Part shown: piece by piece, positions 60,933 through 64,000 of the stretch
Numbering within the stretch: position 1 is the first letter of the stretch
How the letters are laid out: every line of letters begins with the position of its first letter
Assembly: GCA_024233785.1 (NCBI GenBank)
Contig: JACKPD010000004.1
Span: forward strand, 76,211 to 140,210
Reading direction: 5' to 3'
Origin: Spirochaetales bacterium
GTDB taxonomy: Bacteria > Spirochaetota > Spirochaetia > CADAEX01
DNA: 64,000 bases
Position numbers and translations under genes: made by a program
The notes under the pieces: model-generated
Databases searched by the model: none
Told to the model about the DNA's origin: nothing
What the model saw: the letters and a program-made list of their open reading frames with translations, nothing else

Positions 60933-61973
60933 ATGCATAAAATTACAGCTTTTACACAAGAAGAGACCCTGCTTATTGACAAGTCGGCAGAAATCTTTAA
61001 GGAACAAGGGAAAGATATTTACTCAAATTTTATCAGGCAGAAAAAAGACCTGGCAATCCTGGCTGAGCTTGTGTCAAGGACTCCGTCATTAAGGTCCGGA
61101 GAAAGGCACGGAATGTCAAAACGGGATATCAATACAATGGCTGAAACCCTTTCCCTGACCGGAACAGCAAATCCCCTGCTACTTCCGACAAGAGCTACTA
61201 TGGGAAGGTGTTTTATTCTGACCAAGATAAATTTTTTCTCATTTATTACAAAAATTCTGATAACAATTGAGACAAATACACTGCTGGCCAGGGAGATACA
61301 ATTCTGTTGCAACAAACTGGTTTTTTCCCTTATGGCAGAAAAAGCCTATGAAGCGATTATTGAAAATGAGATTGCTTCAGGCAGTATAATTAAAGCCGCG
61401 GCAGATGAGCTTTCTTTCCTGTGGGAATACAGGATGGACAGGAACCTTGACTCTTTCTCCCCGCCTCTGATGGCACTCTGGAAAGAAAGGTGCGACGCGG
61501 TCCCTGTACTGGGGACTTTACAGGGAACAATGGAAGTGCTCAGAATATCAATCAACCTCCCTGATATCTGGGGCGATTTTCTTGCTTCCACGTCGAACAG
61601 GAACTGTATGGAGCAGGCGCTCGAGGAATTTGTATTCGGTCTCAGTTTTGAAGAGATAACCCACTTAAGACGTATTATGGAGTCTTTCGGTATTTCCGCA
61701 ATTGACAGGGAAAAAGCCGTTGAAATTCTTAAAAAAGAAAAATTGTATAAGGAAAAACAGGGTATTTTCCTGCGGGGCGACGCAAGGGCAATATATTCTT
61801 TCTTTCACATCAGGAATGAAAATGCTGTAAAAAGAAAGCTTAAGGGGTCCCCGGGTCCCAGGCAGACAATAGAAGAACTTTTTCTCATCTACCTTCTTGA
61901 AATAAAAAAAGAGGATTTCAAATCTGTAATTAAAAAATCTTTCACAAAGCTTTTCAAAGTATTTAAAAAATAG
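60933..61973 (+). CDS. Protein of unknown function, 346 residues
   Basis: The product is a soluble, mainly helical protein without a signal peptide or obvious membrane segment, except for a hydrophobic stretch near residue 100 (INFFSFITKILITIE). Segments such as LVSRTPSLRSGERHGMSKRD, SLTGTANPLLLPTRATMGR and YSFFHIRNENAVKRKLKGS do not match any family I recognise. It follows the Rnk-like gene by 41 bases and could be co-transcribed. The C-terminus is very basic. Confidence 0.75.
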   Translation: MHKITAFTQEETLLIDKSAEIFKEQGKDIYSNFIRQKKDLAILAELVSRTPSLRSGERHGMSKRDINTMAETLSLTGTANPLLLPTRATMGRCFILTKINFFSFITKILITIETNTLLAREIQFCCNKLVFSLMAEKAYEAIIENEIASGSIIKAAADELSFLWEYRMDRNLDSFSPPLMALWKERCDAVPVLGTLQGTMEVLRISINLPDIWGDFLASTSNRNCMEQALEEFVFGLSFEEITHLRRIMESFGISAIDREKAVEILKKEKLYKEKQGIFLRGDARAIYSFFHIRNENAVKRKLKGSPGPRQTIEELFLIYLLEIKKEDFKSVIKKSFTKLFKVFKK

Positions 61974-62007
61974 TCAGCCCTGTTCAGGCAGTCAGCGGAA
62001 ACAGGGC
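61965..62007 (-). terminator. Terminator downstream of ettA
   Basis: GCCCTGTT (61977-61984) pairs with AACAGGGC (62000-62007). On the minus strand the stem is followed by TGACTATTTTTT. It lies about 34 bases past the ettA stop and inside the end of the unknown plus-strand gene. Confidence 0.75.
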
Positions 62008-62040
62008 CTTAATGATAAATTCATAAAAACGTATGGCTGG

Positions 62041-63726
62041 TTATTCCCTAGTAAGATGCCTGTATTTTATCCTGTGCGGCTGGTCTTCGCTTATGCCGAG
62101 CCTTTCTTTCCTGTTTGCCTCATATTCTGAATAGTTGCCTTCAAACCAGAATACTTTACTGTCTCCCTCAAACGCGAGGATATGGGTGGCGATCCTGTCC
62201 AGGAACCATCTGTCGTGGCTTATTACAACTGCGCATCCGGCAAAATTTATAAGCCCTTCCTCAAGCGCCCTCATCGTATTTACATCAAGATCGTTTGTCG
62301 GCTCATCAAGCAGGATTACATTCGCCCCCTCTTTAAGCATCATTGAAATATTGACCCTGTTCCTTTCCCCTCCCGACAGGACACCGATTTTCTTCTGCTG
62401 GTCAGCCCCTGTAAAGTTGAATTTCGCTACATAGGCCCTTGAATTGATTTCACGGGTACCGAGCTTTACAATGTCGCTGCCTCCTGAAATCATGTCATAT
62501 ACTGTTTTATCTGCCTTGAGAAGTTCCCTCGTCTGGTCGACATAGGCAAGCTTTACAGTTTCTCCGATCCTGATTTTTCCCTTATCAGGTTTTTCCTGGC
62601 CGGTTATCATCCTGAAAAGAGTAGTTTTGCCTGCCCCGTTAGGACCGACAATCCCAATTATGCCGCCCGGCGGCAGCGAGAAAGTCATATCCTCGACAAG
62701 GACCCTGTCGCCGTAGCTTTTTGTAACTCCCTCAGTCTCAATTACAAGATTTCCAAGCCTTGGCCCGGCCGGGATATATATCTGAAGATCCTTTGTCCTG
62801 GCTTCATTTTCCTGGCTGAGGAGGTTTTCATAGGCGTTTATCCTCGCCTTTGACTTGGTATGCCTTCCCTTGGGACTAAGGCGTATCCATTCAAGCTCTC
62901 TCTGGAGTGTCTTCTGTTTTTCAGTTTCCTGTTTTTCCTCTTCCCTCAGCCTCTGTTCCTTCTGCTCAAGCCAGGATGAGTAATTACCTTTCCAGGGAAT
63001 ACCCTTGCCCCTGTCCAGTTCAAGTATCCAGCCTGCTACATTGTCAAGAAAGTACCTGTCATGAGTGACCGCGATAATAGTTCCTTCATACCTCTGGAGA
63101 TGGTGCTCAAGCCAGGCGACTGTTTCTGCGTCAAGATGGTTTGTCGGCTCATCAAGGAGGAGGATGTCCGGTTTCTGAAGCAGCAGTCTGCAAAGCGCCA
63201 CCCTTCTTTTTTCCCCGCCCGAAAGCACTCCTGTTTTCATATCCTCAGGAGGGCATCTTAATGCTTCCATTGCCATATCAAGCCTTGAGTCAAGGTCCCA
63301 TGCGTTCAGGTTATCAAGCTTTTCCTGTATTTTCCCCTGTTTATCAAGGAGTGAGTTCATCTCATCCTCTTCCATGGGCTGCGAGAATTTCTCATTTATC
63401 TCATCGTATTCCTTAAGCATGGCTACTACAGAGGCTACCCCCTCTTCCACGACTTCCCTGACTGTCTTTTCAGGATCAAGCTGAGGCTCCTGTTCAAGGT
63501 AGCCGATTGTATAGCCAGGGGAGAGTACTGTTTCACCGTTAAACTGGGTGTCAACACCCGCAAGGATTTTAAGCAGAGAGCTTTTACCTGATCCGTTCAG
63601 GCCCAGTACACCGATTTTCGCGCCGTAAAAATATGAAAGATAAATATCCTCAAGTATCTTTTTAGTGCCGTGGGTTTTGCTTACCCGTACCATTGAATAT
63701 ATTACTTTATTTTCTTCGTTTGCCAT
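62041..63726 (-). CDS. ettA: Energy-dependent translational throttle protein EttA (ABC-F)
   Basis: The 561-residue protein has two ABC ATPase domains on one chain and no membrane part, which is the ABC-F layout. The first has Walker [10 protein letters not shown] and signature [10 protein letters not shown]; the second has GPNGAGKTT and [11 protein letters not shown] charged linker ([20 protein letters not shown], about 250-300) forms the P-site-reaching arm typical of EttA. Length and C-terminus fit EttA, not Uup or YbiT. It binds the ribosomal E site and gates the first translation cycle according to energy state. Confidence 0.95.
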   Translation of the reverse strand: MANEENKVIYSMVRVSKTHGTKKILEDIYLSYFYGAKIGVLGLNGSGKSSLLKILAGVDTQFNGETVLSPGYTIGYLEQEPQLDPEKTVREVVEEGVASVVAMLKEYDEINEKFSQPMEEDEMNSLLDKQGKIQEKLDNLNAWDLDSRLDMAMEALRCPPEDMKTGVLSGGEKRRVALCRLLLQKPDILLLDEPTNHLDAETVAWLEHHLQRYEGTIIAVTHDRYFLDNVAGWILELDRGKGIPWKGNYSSWLEQKEQRLREEEKQETEKQKTLQRELEWIRLSPKGRHTKSKARINAYENLLSQENEARTKDLQIYIPAGPRLGNLVIETEGVTKSYGDRVLVEDMTFSLPPGGIIGIVGPNGAGKTTLFRMITGQEKPDKGKIRIGETVKLAYVDQTRELLKADKTVYDMISGGSDIVKLGTREINSRAYVAKFNFTGADQQKKIGVLSGGERNRVNISMMLKEGANVILLDEPTNDLDVNTMRALEEGLINFAGCAVVISHDRWFLDRIATHILAFEGDSKVFWFEGNYSEYEANRKERLGISEDQPHRIKYRHLTRE

Positions 63727-63859
63727 ATTTCCCTCTTGTGTTATATATTTACGCTAATTGTTATTTGTTGTTTTATGGAACTGCGTTTACTGTGTCAAGC
63801 ATTTTCTGTTATTAGTTCAAAATAGTCAAGACAGCCCTTATCCCTGCTTTGTCCGGCAA

Positions 63860-64000
63860 TCAGATATCAAGAGTAATTTTTCTGAAACTGTTTACAGTAA
63901 AATATTTTTTATATTTTTTATATGATTCCCGACCTGTCAGAACACATCTGCTGTTTTTCACAAATTGATTCCTGAGCTTGTCGGCAGAGGCGGCAATATC
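63860..64000 (-). CDS. C-terminal end of an unidentified protein (cut by window edge)
   Basis: From the window edge the minus strand is open for 46 codons to TGA at 63862-63860. It reads DIAASADKLRNQFVKNSRC, then a very basic, Lys/Tyr-rich stretch (KKYKKYF) and ends FRKITLDI. I recognise no family from this end alone. It lies upstream of ettA on the same strand with a 133-base gap. Confidence 0.45.
   Translation of the reverse strand, partial: DIAASADKLRNQFVKNSRCVLTGRESYKKYKKYFTVNSFRKITLDI

Noticed and set aside
1..64000. CRISPR array, prophage or large genomic island
   Set aside because: No regularly spaced direct repeats, phage structural genes or integrase are seen; the only mobile-element trace is the IS3 remnant.

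Overview
The window comes from a bacterium that is most probably a spirochaete (Spirochaetota, Treponema/Spirochaeta side). Three things point there. The cluster maf-rpsB-tsf-frr-uppS-cdsA-dxr-rseP, with no pyrH between tsf and frr, is the order I know from Treponema. Several proteins belong to families common in spirochaetes: a DUF4954 protein, a CDP-alcohol phosphotransferase of the choline/ethanolamine type, and a PhnD-like binding protein whose signal peptide ends in AGGKKE. Outer-membrane proteins show the cell is diderm. The DNA is moderately AT-rich and densely coding, with many overlapping genes and an unusual number of TTG starts next to good Shine-Dalgarno sites. I see no rRNA, CRISPR array, intact mobile element or prophage.

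Layout. 0-12.9 kb is mainly minus-strand housekeeping and transport: trpS (cut by the window edge), an AI-2E family permease, gamma carbonic anhydrase (+), a glycosyltransferase, Hsp20, an MOP-like membrane protein (+), a phnD-phnC-phnE phosphonate-type ABC operon ending in an unknown 133-residue protein, thpR, an outer-membrane barrel, hisC and a half-size AbrB protein. 13.1-19.1 kb is a five-gene Opp/Dpp-type peptide transporter. 19.2-25.0 kb holds an acyl-ACP thioesterase, DUF4954 and the potassium uptake pair trkA-trkH, followed by a structured GC-rich intergenic block. 25.4-34.3 kb is a vitamin B12 uptake island: a ParA/MinD-like ATPase translationally coupled to ExbB-ExbD, converging on tonB and a TonB-dependent receptor that is preceded by a recognisable cobalamin riboswitch, then divergent permease and ATPase genes and a substrate-binding lipoprotein. 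34.5-43.9 kb is a run of mostly single genes with their own terminators: RRM protein, choline/ethanolamine phosphotransferase-like enzyme, CorA, a large OmpA-family lipoprotein with FSPN-DG repeats, TSUP permease, beta carbonic anhydrase and small unknowns. 48.2-64 kb is core information processing and envelope synthesis: uppS-cdsA-dxr-rseP, the rpsF-ssb-rpsR-(DUF2232)-rplI-dnaB operon, radC, a LuxR-type regulator, an Rnk-like protein and ettA.

The most striking anomaly is 44.6-48.2 kb. It contains an IS3 OrfA remnant, a damaged tRNA with a long variable arm, and maf, rpsB, tsf and the 5' two thirds of frr. All are recognisable at protein level but broken by many one- or two-base indels, while genes on both sides are clean. 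rpsB, tsf and frr are essential and normally single copy, and many of the lesions look like shortened homopolymers. An uncorrected assembly patch is therefore the likeliest explanation; a real decayed duplicate is the alternative.

The best candidates for under-described biology are the ParA-ExbB-ExbD coupling inside the B12 uptake island, the PhnE permease with a large extra extracytoplasmic domain coupled to an unknown small protein, and the structured GC-rich intergenic block near 25.1-25.3 kb.
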